Origin: Pseudomonas cichorii
GTDB taxonomy: Bacteria; Pseudomonadota; Gammaproteobacteria; Pseudomonadales; Pseudomonadaceae
NCBI RefSeq assembly: GCF_015471405.1
Contig: NZ_BLVZ01000005.1
Location: 310,001 to 374,000 of the forward strand
Reading direction: 5' to 3'
Length of the DNA stretch: 64,000 nt
Part shown: one piece after another, positions 20,665 through 28,277 of the stretch
Position numbering within the stretch: the stretch's first letter is position 1
Layout: the number at the start of each line of letters is the position of its first letter
Made by a program: the position numbers and the translations under genes
Notes under the pieces: generated by a model
What the model was told of the DNA's origin: nothing
Seen by the model: the letters and a program-made list of their open reading frames with translations, nothing else
The model's database searches: none

Positions 20665-20691
20665 CCGTAGGAGCGAATTTATTCGCGAACC
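20665..20691. repeat. Pseudomonas REP element
   Basis: GTAGGAGCGAATTTATTCGC matches the repetitive extragenic palindrome type of fluorescent pseudomonads: a GTAGGAGC head and a GCGAAT/ATTCGC stem. It lies in the 252-base gap between the 148-residue gene and the PAAR gene. Confidence 0.7.
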
Positions 20692-20805
20692 AAACGGAAT
20701 TTACTTATTTATTTGTAGGACCATTCCTTAATATTAATTACCGCCCCTAAAACATGCTTTTTTCGCCTAACCTCCAGACTTTCCAAAAGACAGAGGAAGC
20801 AGGCC

Positions 20806-21207
20806 ATGCCATTTGTAGTCAGGGAAGGCGATCCAACCACCACGGGTGGTTTCGTGCTGTCAGCGTCCGCAACAGAATTGATAGATGAGCGCAGGGTCGC
20901 GCGCATGGGCGATCCAGTGTGGTGTCCGGCGTGCAAGAGCGTGGGCTACATCGCCCAGGGGAATCCGACCTATATCAATGGCTGTGTTGCCGTCGCCACG
21001 CACGGGCATGAAGTGAAATGCGGATGCCCGCCTGGCGACAATCGACTGACAGCCTCTCAGGAACACTCCAGGGCAGACATGGAGGCGACCATCAGCATTC
21101 CGCCAGAAATGGCCGAAAAGGCGTTGATGAATGCCGAGCGGATCATCGACTCGATCAAGGCAGGCACTTTTGCTTCCCCACTTTTCAAATCCGATGCGCA
21201 AGGCTAA
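20806..21207 (+). CDS. PAAR-domain protein (type VI secretion spike tip), orphan
   Basis: A 133-residue protein whose first ~85 residues form a PAAR domain: VREGDPTTTGGFVL, VARMGDPVWCPACKSVG, and the metal-ligand-rich VATHGHEVKCGCPPGDNRL. PAAR proteins sharpen the VgrG spike of type VI secretion systems and recruit effectors. The C-terminal ~45 residues (MEATISIPPEMAEKALMNAERI) form a short helical extension too small to be a known toxin. No VgrG, effector or immunity gene is adjacent, so it would act with a system encoded elsewhere. The next gene is convergent, 42 bases away. Confidence 0.88.
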   Translation: MPFVVREGDPTTTGGFVLSASATELIDERRVARMGDPVWCPACKSVGYIAQGNPTYINGCVAVATHGHEVKCGCPPGDNRLTASQEHSRADMEATISIPPEMAEKALMNAERIIDSIKAGTFASPLFKSDAQG

Positions 21208-21249
21208 GGCCTTTGGCAATGGGGTCTGGCGCCCCACTCCGGTACATCT

Positions 21250-22029
21250 TCAAGCCTGGGCTCTGGTTTCCAGCCAGTGGTGCAGGTCAACGAATTGCTG
21301 CGTCAACTTGTGGCGAGGGTCGAAATGGATCAAAGGTGTGCTGGCATGATGCGACTCGCGCATTTTCACCGAGGCACTGAGGTGAATCGGCAGGACCGGC
21401 AGTCCCTCGGCAATCAGTTCGTCAATCATTTGCTGGGGCAGGCTGGCACGAGGCTGGAACTGATTGACGATAATCCCTTCCACTTCAAGACCGTCGTTAT
21501 GATCTTCCTTGAGTTCCTCAACCTCATGAAGCAACCCGTAAAGGGCCTGACGCGAAAAACTGTCGCAGTCGAAGGGAATGAGTACACGATCAGCCGCAAT
21601 CAGCGCCGAAACGGCATAGAAGTTCAGGGCTGGCGGGGTATCCAGATAAATGCGCTCGTAATCTTCGCTCAGCTCATCCAGCAGCTTTCGCAGCTTGTTG
21701 ATCTTGTGCTTGGCCTCAAGCTTGGGCTGAAGGTCAGCCAGCTCGGCGGTCGCGGTTACCACATGCAGGTTGTCGTAAGGCGTTTCATAGATATCGACAT
21801 GATTCTTCCTGCCGAACGGTGCGGAAGACAGCGTCTGCTTGAAGAACTCGGCAATCCCCATCGGAATATCGTTGCCCGTCAGGCCGGTGAGGTATTGGGT
21901 CGAATTAGCCTGGGCATCCAGATCGATCAACAGTGTTCGATAACCTTCATTAGCGCTGACAGCCGCCAGATTGCAGGCGATGCTGGACTTGCCCACACCC
22001 CCTTTCTGATTGAACACCACGCGACGCAT
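21250..22029 (-). CDS. ParA/Soj-family partition-like ATPase
   Basis: A 259-residue deviant Walker A ATPase. KGGVGKSS occurs at residues ~9-16, the switch I segment LIDLDAQANSTQYL follows, and YLDTPPALNFYAVSALIAAD carries the Walker B Asp. It has no N-terminal DNA-binding extension and no parB or minE partner next to it, so it is probably an orphan positioning ATPase (for example for a cellular machine) rather than the chromosomal ParA. A similar gene occupies the same backbone position in other Pseudomonas, from memory. It is divergent from the pigment operon, with a 332-base gap between them. Confidence 0.88.
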   Translation of the reverse strand: MRRVVFNQKGGVGKSSIACNLAAVSANEGYRTLLIDLDAQANSTQYLTGLTGNDIPMGIAEFFKQTLSSAPFGRKNHVDIYETPYDNLHVVTATAELADLQPKLEAKHKINKLRKLLDELSEDYERIYLDTPPALNFYAVSALIAADRVLIPFDCDSFSRQALYGLLHEVEELKEDHNDGLEVEGIIVNQFQPRASLPQQMIDELIAEGLPVLPIHLSASVKMRESHHASTPLIHFDPRHKLTQQFVDLHHWLETRAQA

Positions 22030-22244
22030 GCAATAACTCCTCGTTCAGTGAAGAAACAACCTGCAATGCCGATAAAGGCCTCGCAGGAAGTCCGAGTCTA
22101 GGCAATACATATGACAAGGGCGAGTTTTCCACAAGACAAGAGTCCATAGATGCCTCGCACACCGGCAATATGACCGCGATAAAGCATAAAAAAGCGCTAA
22201 TAGACGTAAAAAAAGCGCCTACAAACAAATAATGTGTAACAAAT

Positions 22245-22273
22245 TTGCTACTCATACGGACCATCAGGATAAT
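22245..22273 (+). promoter_or_regulatory. Predicted promoter of the aryl polyene operon
   Basis: TTGCTA (22245-22250), a 17-base spacer and GATAAT (22268-22273) give a good sigma70-like match about 90 bases ahead of the first gene. It lies in the 332-base parA-ape intergenic region (22030-22361), which is AT-rich in its middle part and holds nothing else I recognise. Confidence 0.55.
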
Positions 22274-22361
22274 GCGCGCAGTCAGTCAAGATGACGCACC
22301 AAGGCTGATATCGCTCGCCTGAAGCAGCAACAAGAAGTAGCCCGCAGGGGCGGGAAGAGAA

Positions 22362-23081
22362 GTGATCACATTCAACATCGCACAATGGCGTGCCTGGGCC
22401 CCTGGCCTGGCAAGCGTGGACGACTGGCAGCAGTGGAGCCGGAGTCCGACGCTTTTACAAAGCAGCGATGCCGCGCCGGACGTCTCTTTCCTTCCCGCCA
22501 TGCAGCGCAGACGCCTGAGCAGAATGGCACGCATGGCCTTCACGGTTGGCTGGCCATTGGCTGAAGGTCATGAGCGACTGCCTCTGGTATTCGTGTCGCG
22601 CCATGGGGAAACGCCCCGCACCTTTGATATCTTGCGCGATCTCTCCGCGAACGAGCCGCTATCTCCGACCCAGTTCAGCCTTTCGGTGCATAACGCCGTC
22701 ATTGGGCTGTGGTCGATAATGCGCGGAGAAACCTGTGAAATGACAGCCCTGGCCGCTGCCGGTGACGGGCTTGAACACGGGGTTTTCGAGGCTGTCACGC
22801 TGCTGGCCGAAGGCAATAACGCCGTTCTGCTGGTCGTGACAGAAGAGCAACCGCCAAGCGCCTATGCCCAATGGATCGATGACGTGCCCTTTCCCTATGC
22901 CGTTGGCTTGCTGCTGACCAAGGGTAATGACTGGCAGCTGTCTCTCGGTGGCGATACCCAGGCCACCGAACGAACCCAATGGCCCCACGCCCTGAATTTG
23001 TTACGCGCCCTGAATACCAACCAATCCGTTTGCCAACATCCCTGGAATAACCGGTTATGGAACTGGCAACGCAACCTCTGA
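22362..23081 (+). CDS. APE chain-length factor / ketosynthase-like protein (ApeC type)
   Basis: The first gene of the pigment operon. The 239-residue protein resembles the N-terminal part of a beta-ketoacyl synthase (segments LSVHNAVIGLWSIMRGETCE and ALAAAGDGLEHGVFEAVTLL) but lacks the active-site Cys motif and the two catalytic His motifs. That is the pattern of the chain-length factor that pairs with the ApeO ketosynthase in E. coli aryl polyene synthesis. It would set polyene length in the cytosolic type II complex. Translation probably begins at GTG 22362 after GGGAAGAG. It overlaps the next gene by 25 bases. Confidence 0.85.
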   Translation: MITFNIAQWRAWAPGLASVDDWQQWSRSPTLLQSSDAAPDVSFLPAMQRRRLSRMARMAFTVGWPLAEGHERLPLVFVSRHGETPRTFDILRDLSANEPLSPTQFSLSVHNAVIGLWSIMRGETCEMTALAAAGDGLEHGVFEAVTLLAEGNNAVLLVVTEEQPPSAYAQWIDDVPFPYAVGLLLTKGNDWQLSLGGDTQATERTQWPHALNLLRALNTNQSVCQHPWNNRLWNWQRNL

Positions 23082-23869
23082 AAAAGGGTCGGGACGCTTA
23101 CTACTGGCGTCTGCTGGCCACCGGACTCAGTTTTGCCCTGTTCGGGTTGAGCGGGCTATGCCTGCGTCTGTTCGTTTTTCCGTTGCTGGGATGTCTGCCA
23201 GGGGATAAAGCCAGCCATCAGCGTCGCGCAAGACGCACCATCAGTCATCTGTTCTGGCTGTTTATTCGCTTCATGGCGCGCATGGGTGTTCTGACTTACG
23301 ACGTACAAGGTGCCGAGCGACTGGGGCGTGCAGGGCAGATGATCATTGCCAACCATCCTTCGCTGATCGATGTGGTGTTCCTGATCGGGCTGGTTCGCGA
23401 TGCCAATTGCGTGGTCAAGCGCAGCCTGTGGGACAACCCTTGCACTCGCGGTCCCGTCCGCTCCACCGGCTATATAAGCAATGACGGCAGCATGGACATG
23501 CTCGACTCTGCCGTCGACCGCCTGCAGGCAGGCCAGACACTGATCATCTTTCCGGAAGGCACACGCACTCAGCCGGGCATGGCCCCCGCCTTTCATCGAG
23601 GTGCTGCCGCCATTGCCCTGCGCGGTGCCAGCATGATTACCCCAGTCATCATCCAGGTCAGCCCGACCACACTGACCAAGGCCGAACCCTGGTACCGGAT
23701 CCCGCAACGCCGCGTGCACTTCACCCTGCGCGTTGGCGAAGACATCGACCCCAACAGTTTTACTGCGCTTGGCCCGCCTCCGCTGGCGTCGCGCAAACTC
23801 AACGATTACCTGCATGCGTATTTCATTAAGGAGCTCGCCACAGATGAGCGATCTACACCGGGACATTAA
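23057..23869 (+). CDS. 1-acylglycerol-3-phosphate-type acyltransferase in APE operon (ApeD type)
   Basis: A 270-residue PlsC-family acyltransferase. A hydrophobic N-terminal stretch (GLSFALFGLSGLCLRLFVFP) anchors it to the inner membrane. The HX4D catalytic motif is NHPSLID and the glycerol-phosphate binding motif is FPEGTR. In aryl polyene clusters such enzymes are thought to attach acyl groups to the lipid-like anchor carrying the polyene. Translationally coupled to its neighbours: overlaps 25 bases upstream and 26 bases downstream. The exact acceptor is unknown. Confidence 0.88.
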   Translation: MELATQPLKKGRDAYYWRLLATGLSFALFGLSGLCLRLFVFPLLGCLPGDKASHQRRARRTISHLFWLFIRFMARMGVLTYDVQGAERLGRAGQMIIANHPSLIDVVFLIGLVRDANCVVKRSLWDNPCTRGPVRSTGYISNDGSMDMLDSAVDRLQAGQTLIIFPEGTRTQPGMAPAFHRGAAAIALRGASMITPVIIQVSPTTLTKAEPWYRIPQRRVHFTLRVGEDIDPNSFTALGPPPLASRKLNDYLHAYFIKELATDERSTPGH

Positions 23870-24104
23870 GCAACTGATCATCGATGCCCTGGGCCTCGAA
23901 GACATCACCCCCCACGACATAGGCAATGACCAGACTCTCTTTGGCGAAGGCCTGGGCCTGGACTCGGTCGATGCACTGGAGCTGGGGCTGGCGATTCAGA
24001 AACGCTATGGCATCAAGATCGATGCCGATGCAAAGGACACTCGTAACCATTTCACATGCGTAGACAGCCTTGCGGCCTTCGTCAGCGCCAGACAATCGGC
24101 CTGA
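23844..24104 (+). CDS. Acyl carrier protein 1 of APE pathway (ApeE type)
   Basis: An 86-residue acyl carrier protein with the phosphopantetheine attachment Ser in GLGLDSVDALEL (Ser ~39). It would carry the growing chain for the ketosynthase/reductase/dehydratase cycle. The ATG at 23844 is chosen because AAGGAG lies just upstream and the family starts here; the same frame is open for 37 codons further upstream inside the acyltransferase gene. A second carrier protein gene follows after nine bases. Confidence 0.9.
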   Translation: MSDLHRDIKQLIIDALGLEDITPHDIGNDQTLFGEGLGLDSVDALELGLAIQKRYGIKIDADAKDTRNHFTCVDSLAAFVSARQSA

Positions 24105-24113
24105 GGACTGAAC

Positions 24114-24368
24114 ATGCAAACCCGCGAAGACATTTTCGAGACCCTGCGCACGTCCATGGTAGAGCTGTTCGAGCTTGAGCCAGAGCGCGTCACGCTACAG
24201 GCCAATCTCTATCAGGATCTGGAAATCGACAGCATTGATGCCGTGGACCTGATCGACCACATCAAACGCAAGACCGGCAAGAAAATCGCCGCAGAAGAGT
24301 TCAAGTCGGTAAGAACGGTCAACGACGTGGTCGAAGCCGTCTATCGCATGGCCAATCCAGCCGAATGA
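24114..24368 (+). CDS. Acyl carrier protein 2 of APE pathway (ApeF type)
   Basis: An 84-residue acyl carrier protein with attachment Ser in LEIDSIDAVDL (Ser ~40). Two distinct carrier proteins in tandem are characteristic of aryl polyene clusters; one is thought to hold the aryl starter and the other the extender chain, but the sequence alone does not tell which. Stop and next start overlap as ATGA. Confidence 0.9.
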   Translation: MQTREDIFETLRTSMVELFELEPERVTLQANLYQDLEIDSIDAVDLIDHIKRKTGKKIAAEEFKSVRTVNDVVEAVYRMANPAE

Positions 24369-24910
24369 AACGGCTGATCGGCCCCGGTCTGCTACTGATC
24401 GGTGTGCTCTACCCGTTTGCCGTCTACTGGGGCACGGAGCATTTCGCGCCCTGGCAGTTCGCCCTGTTACTGGGTGGCCTGTGGCTGACACGCGCCCTGA
24501 CGAGCGAAAGACGTGCAGGCACTCTGGCAATGGCAATTGCTGCCCTCGTGTTCTGCCTTTTGCTGGGCGTGCTGGACAGCCCCCTCCTGCTGCGCTGGTA
24601 CCCGGTACTCATCAGCCTGTTCATGCTGTGCCTTTTCGGCTCAAGCCTGATGTATGGCATGCCCCTGGTGGAGCGACTGGCGCGCTTGAAAGAGCCGGAA
24701 CTACCCGAAGTTGCCGTCCGCTATACGCGCCAGGTCACCCAGGTCTGGTGTGTGTTCTTTCTGGGCAACGGCCTGACCGCAGCAGCCTTGACGCTTTGGG
24801 CACCGCTGTCATGGTGGGCGCTGTATACCGGCCTTATTTCCTATGGACTGATGGGCCTGCTCTTCGCAGGCGAATTGATAGTCCGCCGACGTGTCCGAGG
24901 CGGAGCATGA
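24365..24910 (+). CDS. COG4648-type membrane protein of APE cluster (ApeG type)
   Basis: A 181-residue inner-membrane protein with five or six hydrophobic segments (for example LLLIGVLYPFAVYWG, LAMAIAALVFCLLLGVL, LISLFMLCLFGSSLMYG, WWALYTGLISYGLMGLLF). It belongs to a family found in aryl polyene and related clusters with no established biochemical role. It is coupled by a 4-base overlap to the preceding carrier protein gene and followed after one base by the ligase gene. Confidence 0.82.
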   Translation: MKRLIGPGLLLIGVLYPFAVYWGTEHFAPWQFALLLGGLWLTRALTSERRAGTLAMAIAALVFCLLLGVLDSPLLLRWYPVLISLFMLCLFGSSLMYGMPLVERLARLKEPELPEVAVRYTRQVTQVWCVFFLGNGLTAAALTLWAPLSWWALYTGLISYGLMGLLFAGELIVRRRVRGGA

Positions 24911-24911
24911 A

Positions 24912-26609
24912 ATGGATCGCATGAACTGGTTAAACCTCGAAAATCTGCTGCTTGAGCCCTCAAAGGATCGGCTGCTGACGCAAGAGCCCGCCCTGAACCA
25001 CGCACAATTCTGTGAACAGGCATTGCGTCTGGCTGCCGGGCTTCAGGCCCGGAACATCAAACGCCTGGCAGTACACCTTGAGGACGCAGGCGAACTGGCC
25101 GTTGCGCTGTTCGGTGCCTGGCGCGCAGATGTAGAGGTATTGCTGCCCGCCGACCTGCAAGGTCAGACCCGCCAACGCTGGGTGAAGCATGTAGACATGT
25201 GGCTGACCGATCAGGCTGGCGACACAAAACCAGGCGAATTACAGGACGCAACACCGCTTGCCCCCATGGCGCTGGACCTGGACGAGTGCCGCCTGGACCT
25301 TTGTACCTCGGGCTCAAGTGGTGAACCCAAGCTGATCGAAAAGCGCCTGCGACAACTGGCCAATGAAGTCGAAGCACTGGAGCAGCTTTGGGGCGCGGAA
25401 CTGGGCTCAGCCTGCATCATCGGCAGCGTGGCGTCTCAACATATCTACGGTTTGTTGTTTCGCGTGCTGTGGCCTTTGTGTGCAGCCCGACCGTTCGTTC
25501 GCAAACAACTGCCTTTCCCGGAAGACCTGCAACGTGCCAGCCGGGAATATCCGGCATTCGCCTGGGTCGCCAGCCCGGCACTGCTCAAACGAATGGGCGA
25601 CAACCTGGACTGGGCCAGCCTGAGCGCCGTACGCCGAGTGTTTTCATCCGGCGGGTCGCTACCAACAGATGCAGCACAAGGTCTGCATCAACGTCTGGGG
25701 AAATGGCCCACCGAGATTCTCGGCAGCTCAGAAACCGGTGGGATCGCCTGGCGTCAGGGCGAAGACCTCTGGCAAACGTTCGACGGCGTGCAGTTGAGCC
25801 AGAACAAAGACGGTGCCCTGTGCATTCGTTCGCCCTATATGCCGCCCGATCATCTCGAACAGACTGCCGATGCTGCTCGCATTGACGAAAATGGCCGTTT
25901 CGAGCTGCTGGGACGTCTGGACCGCATCGTCAAGCTTGAAGAAAAACGCATCTCCCTGCCGCTTCTGGAAGAAGCACTGTTGAGCCATGAGTGGATCAAC
26001 GAGGCACGCCTGGGAGTCATCCAGGAAAGCCGGGCATCGCTGGGCGCCCTGATTGTGCTGAGCCAAACCGGGATGCACGCGCTGCGCAACCAGGGCCGCC
26101 GAGCACTGACGCAAGCCCTTCGTCAACATTTGAGCCCACACTGCGAAGCCATCGCTCTTCCGCGCCGCTGGCGCCTGCTGCGACAACTGCCGTTCAACGC
26201 CCAAGGCAAGCTCCCGCAGACGCAAATCCAGGCATTGCTCATGGCCCAGCGCCCCAGGCAGCCAGAATTGCTGGAACAACAAACCGTCGATACCGAATTG
26301 CATCTGCACCTTCTGGTACCGCCGGATCTGGCTTATTTCAGCGGGCACTTCCCTAGAATCCCGGTGCTGCCCGGCGTGGTGCAAGTCGAGTGGGCGATGC
26401 ATCTTGGCCAACAACTGTTGGCTGTTCCGCCTGTATTTGCAGGCATTGAAGTGCTCAAGTTCCAGCAACTGGTTCGCCCGGGCGACCAGCTCAAGCTGAC
26501 CCTGCGCTTCGATGCCGAACGCTCCAAGCTCTATTTCGCTTTCACCAATACCGACGACGCCCCCTGCTCCAGCGGGAGAATTCTCTTGAAGGCCAGCCAG
26601 GATGCATAA
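24912..26609 (+). CDS. Acyl/aryl-activating AMP-ligase fused to dehydratase-like hotdog domain (ApeH-ApeI type)
   Basis: A 565-residue two-domain protein. Residues ~1-440 are an adenylate-forming ligase: P-loop LCTSGSSGEPK, GSSETGGIAWR, hinge FELLGRLDRIVKLEEKR and the catalytic Lys in LPFNAQGKLPQTQ. It would activate the aryl starter acid and load it on a carrier protein. Residues ~450-565 are a FabA/FabZ-like hotdog domain with HFPRIPVLPGVVQVEWAM, as in the ApeI dehydratase that pairs with ApeP. In E. coli these are separate proteins, so this is a fusion. ATG 24912 is chosen for the GGAG six bases upstream; a GTG at 24891 is less likely. Confidence 0.88.
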   Translation: MDRMNWLNLENLLLEPSKDRLLTQEPALNHAQFCEQALRLAAGLQARNIKRLAVHLEDAGELAVALFGAWRADVEVLLPADLQGQTRQRWVKHVDMWLTDQAGDTKPGELQDATPLAPMALDLDECRLDLCTSGSSGEPKLIEKRLRQLANEVEALEQLWGAELGSACIIGSVASQHIYGLLFRVLWPLCAARPFVRKQLPFPEDLQRASREYPAFAWVASPALLKRMGDNLDWASLSAVRRVFSSGGSLPTDAAQGLHQRLGKWPTEILGSSETGGIAWRQGEDLWQTFDGVQLSQNKDGALCIRSPYMPPDHLEQTADAARIDENGRFELLGRLDRIVKLEEKRISLPLLEEALLSHEWINEARLGVIQESRASLGALIVLSQTGMHALRNQGRRALTQALRQHLSPHCEAIALPRRWRLLRQLPFNAQGKLPQTQIQALLMAQRPRQPELLEQQTVDTELHLHLLVPPDLAYFSGHFPRIPVLPGVVQVEWAMHLGQQLLAVPPVFAGIEVLKFQQLVRPGDQLKLTLRFDAERSKLYFAFTNTDDAPCSSGRILLKASQDA

Positions 26610-27336
26610 CCCCTGCGCTGTTATTCCGGTCTTCGACCATGAACTGGCCGTGCCCGATGTCGTCAAGGCACTGCGCGCAGCCGGTCTGCCGTGCGTTCTG
26701 GTCGACGATGCCAGCAGCCCGAGTTGTGCTGCGGTTCTGCAATCTCTGGCTGAAAACGATCAGGTCTTTCTGGTGTCCCTGTCGGTCAATCAGGGCAAAG
26801 GCGGCGCGGTCATGGCCGGGCTTCGGGAAGCCTCACGACTGGGTTTCAGCCATGCGTTGCAAGTCGATGCCGATGGCCAGCATGACCTGAGCGATGTCGC
26901 GGTGTTTCTGGACAACTCGCGCCTCCACCCGGAAGCCATCATCTGCGGCTATCCCGAGTATGACGCCAGTGTGCCGAAAGGCCGACTGTATGCACGCTAC
27001 CTGACCCATGTGTGGGTCTGGATCAATAGCCTGTCATTGCAGATTCGCGATTCGATGTGTGGCTTTCGGGTCTATCCTTTGCCGCCTGTACTGAAACTGA
27101 TCGATTCCGTGCAAGTCGGCAAACGCATGGACTTCGACCCGGAAATCCTGGTGCGCCTGTCATGGCGCAAGCAACCGATGTACTGGCTGCCGACTCGGGT
27201 GCATTACCCGCAGGACGGGCTTTCTCACTTCCGTCTGTTCCATGACAACGCCTTGATTTCCAAAATGCACACCAAGCTGTTCTTCGGCATGCTGATGCGC
27301 CTGCCTCTGATCCTCTGGCGGCGGTTGAGGCCATGA
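26602..27336 (+). CDS. Family 2 glycosyltransferase of APE cluster
   Basis: A 244-residue GT-A fold glycosyltransferase: AVIPVFDHE at the nucleotide-binding strand, VDDASS, and the metal-binding VDADGQHD. It probably decorates the polyene or its lipid anchor; the sugar and acceptor are unknown. In E. coli a glycosyltransferase and an acyltransferase domain are, from memory, joined in ApeJ; here they are two overlapping genes (4-base ATGA junction with the next). It overlaps the ligase gene by eight bases. Confidence 0.85.
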   Translation: MHNPCAVIPVFDHELAVPDVVKALRAAGLPCVLVDDASSPSCAAVLQSLAENDQVFLVSLSVNQGKGGAVMAGLREASRLGFSHALQVDADGQHDLSDVAVFLDNSRLHPEAIICGYPEYDASVPKGRLYARYLTHVWVWINSLSLQIRDSMCGFRVYPLPPVLKLIDSVQVGKRMDFDPEILVRLSWRKQPMYWLPTRVHYPQDGLSHFRLFHDNALISKMHTKLFFGMLMRLPLILWRRLRP

Positions 27337-28277
27337 GCGAAAACCCGCAGAAGCAGCACTGGGCCAACCACGAAGAACGTGGCAGCTTCCTGCTGATGAA
27401 ACTCACCGCCTGGGGCGTGCGTGTGCTGGGGCGGCGCGTGCTCAGCCCGGTCTTGTACGGCATCGTTCTGTATTTCTTTCTGTTTGGCCGCCGGGCTCGC
27501 CGCAGTATCCGGGAATACCAGCAACGGCTGGCGGACTGGAGCGGCAAGCCGGAACTGCGCCCTACCCAATGGCGGGTTTTCGGGCAGTTCATGGCCTTTG
27601 CCGATGCCTTGCTGGACAAGCTTGATGTCTGGAACGGCAAGCTTGGGATCGAGCAGATTGAAATCATCGACCCCGCGCATCTGCGCGATCAGTTGCGAGG
27701 CGAACGCGGCCAGTTACTGGTCGGCGCCCATCTGGGCAACCTTGAGGTCTGCCGTGCGCTGGCCGAGCTGGGCGAAAAGGTCACCATGAATGTGCTGGTC
27801 CACACCAAGCACGCCGAGCGCTTCAATCGACTGCTGGGGCAGGCCGGCGCAACCAACCTGCGCCTCATACAGGTCAGCGAGCTGGACCCGGCAATCATGC
27901 TGCAACTGAGCCAGCGCCTGGACGAAGGCGAATGGCTGGCCATTGCCGGGGATCGCGTCACCCTGCATGGCGGACGCAACGTGCAGGCTGACTTCCTCGG
28001 GCAACCGGCCAGTTTCCCCCAAGGCCCATGGTTGCTGGCCGGGCTGCTCAAATGCCCGGTCAATCTGTTTTTCTGCCTGAAAGGCCCGAAAGGTTATCGA
28101 GTGATTCTCGAACCCTTCACCGACGCCGTTCAATGGCGCCGCAGCGACCGCGCAGAAGTTATTGCCCATTGGGCCAGCCGGTATGCCGAACGCCTTGGGC
28201 ACTATTGCCTTGAGGCTCCACAGCAGTGGTTCAATTTCTATCCTTTCTGGAAGTCCGATGACGAATCAAGCTCCTGA
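27333..28277 (+). CDS. LpxL/HtrB-like lipid acyltransferase of APE cluster
   Basis: A 314-residue membrane-anchored acyltransferase of the lipid A biosynthesis (LpxL) superfamily. An N-terminal hydrophobic segment (SPVLYGIVLYFFLFG) is followed by the catalytic HX4E motif in GAHLGNLEVCRAL and by DRVTLHGGRNVQADFLGQ. Such enzymes transfer fatty acyl chains to lipid anchors, consistent with the outer-membrane lipid nature of aryl polyenes. It overlaps the ammonia-lyase gene by 20 bases. Confidence 0.87.
   Translation: MSENPQKQHWANHEERGSFLLMKLTAWGVRVLGRRVLSPVLYGIVLYFFLFGRRARRSIREYQQRLADWSGKPELRPTQWRVFGQFMAFADALLDKLDVWNGKLGIEQIEIIDPAHLRDQLRGERGQLLVGAHLGNLEVCRALAELGEKVTMNVLVHTKHAERFNRLLGQAGATNLRLIQVSELDPAIMLQLSQRLDEGEWLAIAGDRVTLHGGRNVQADFLGQPASFPQGPWLLAGLLKCPVNLFFCLKGPKGYRVILEPFTDAVQWRRSDRAEVIAHWASRYAERLGHYCLEAPQQWFNFYPFWKSDDESSS

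Noticed and set aside
21250..22029. Plasmid or prophage partition locus
   Set aside because: Only a ParA-like ATPase is present, with no ParB, centromere-like repeats or phage genes; gene order is chromosomal backbone.
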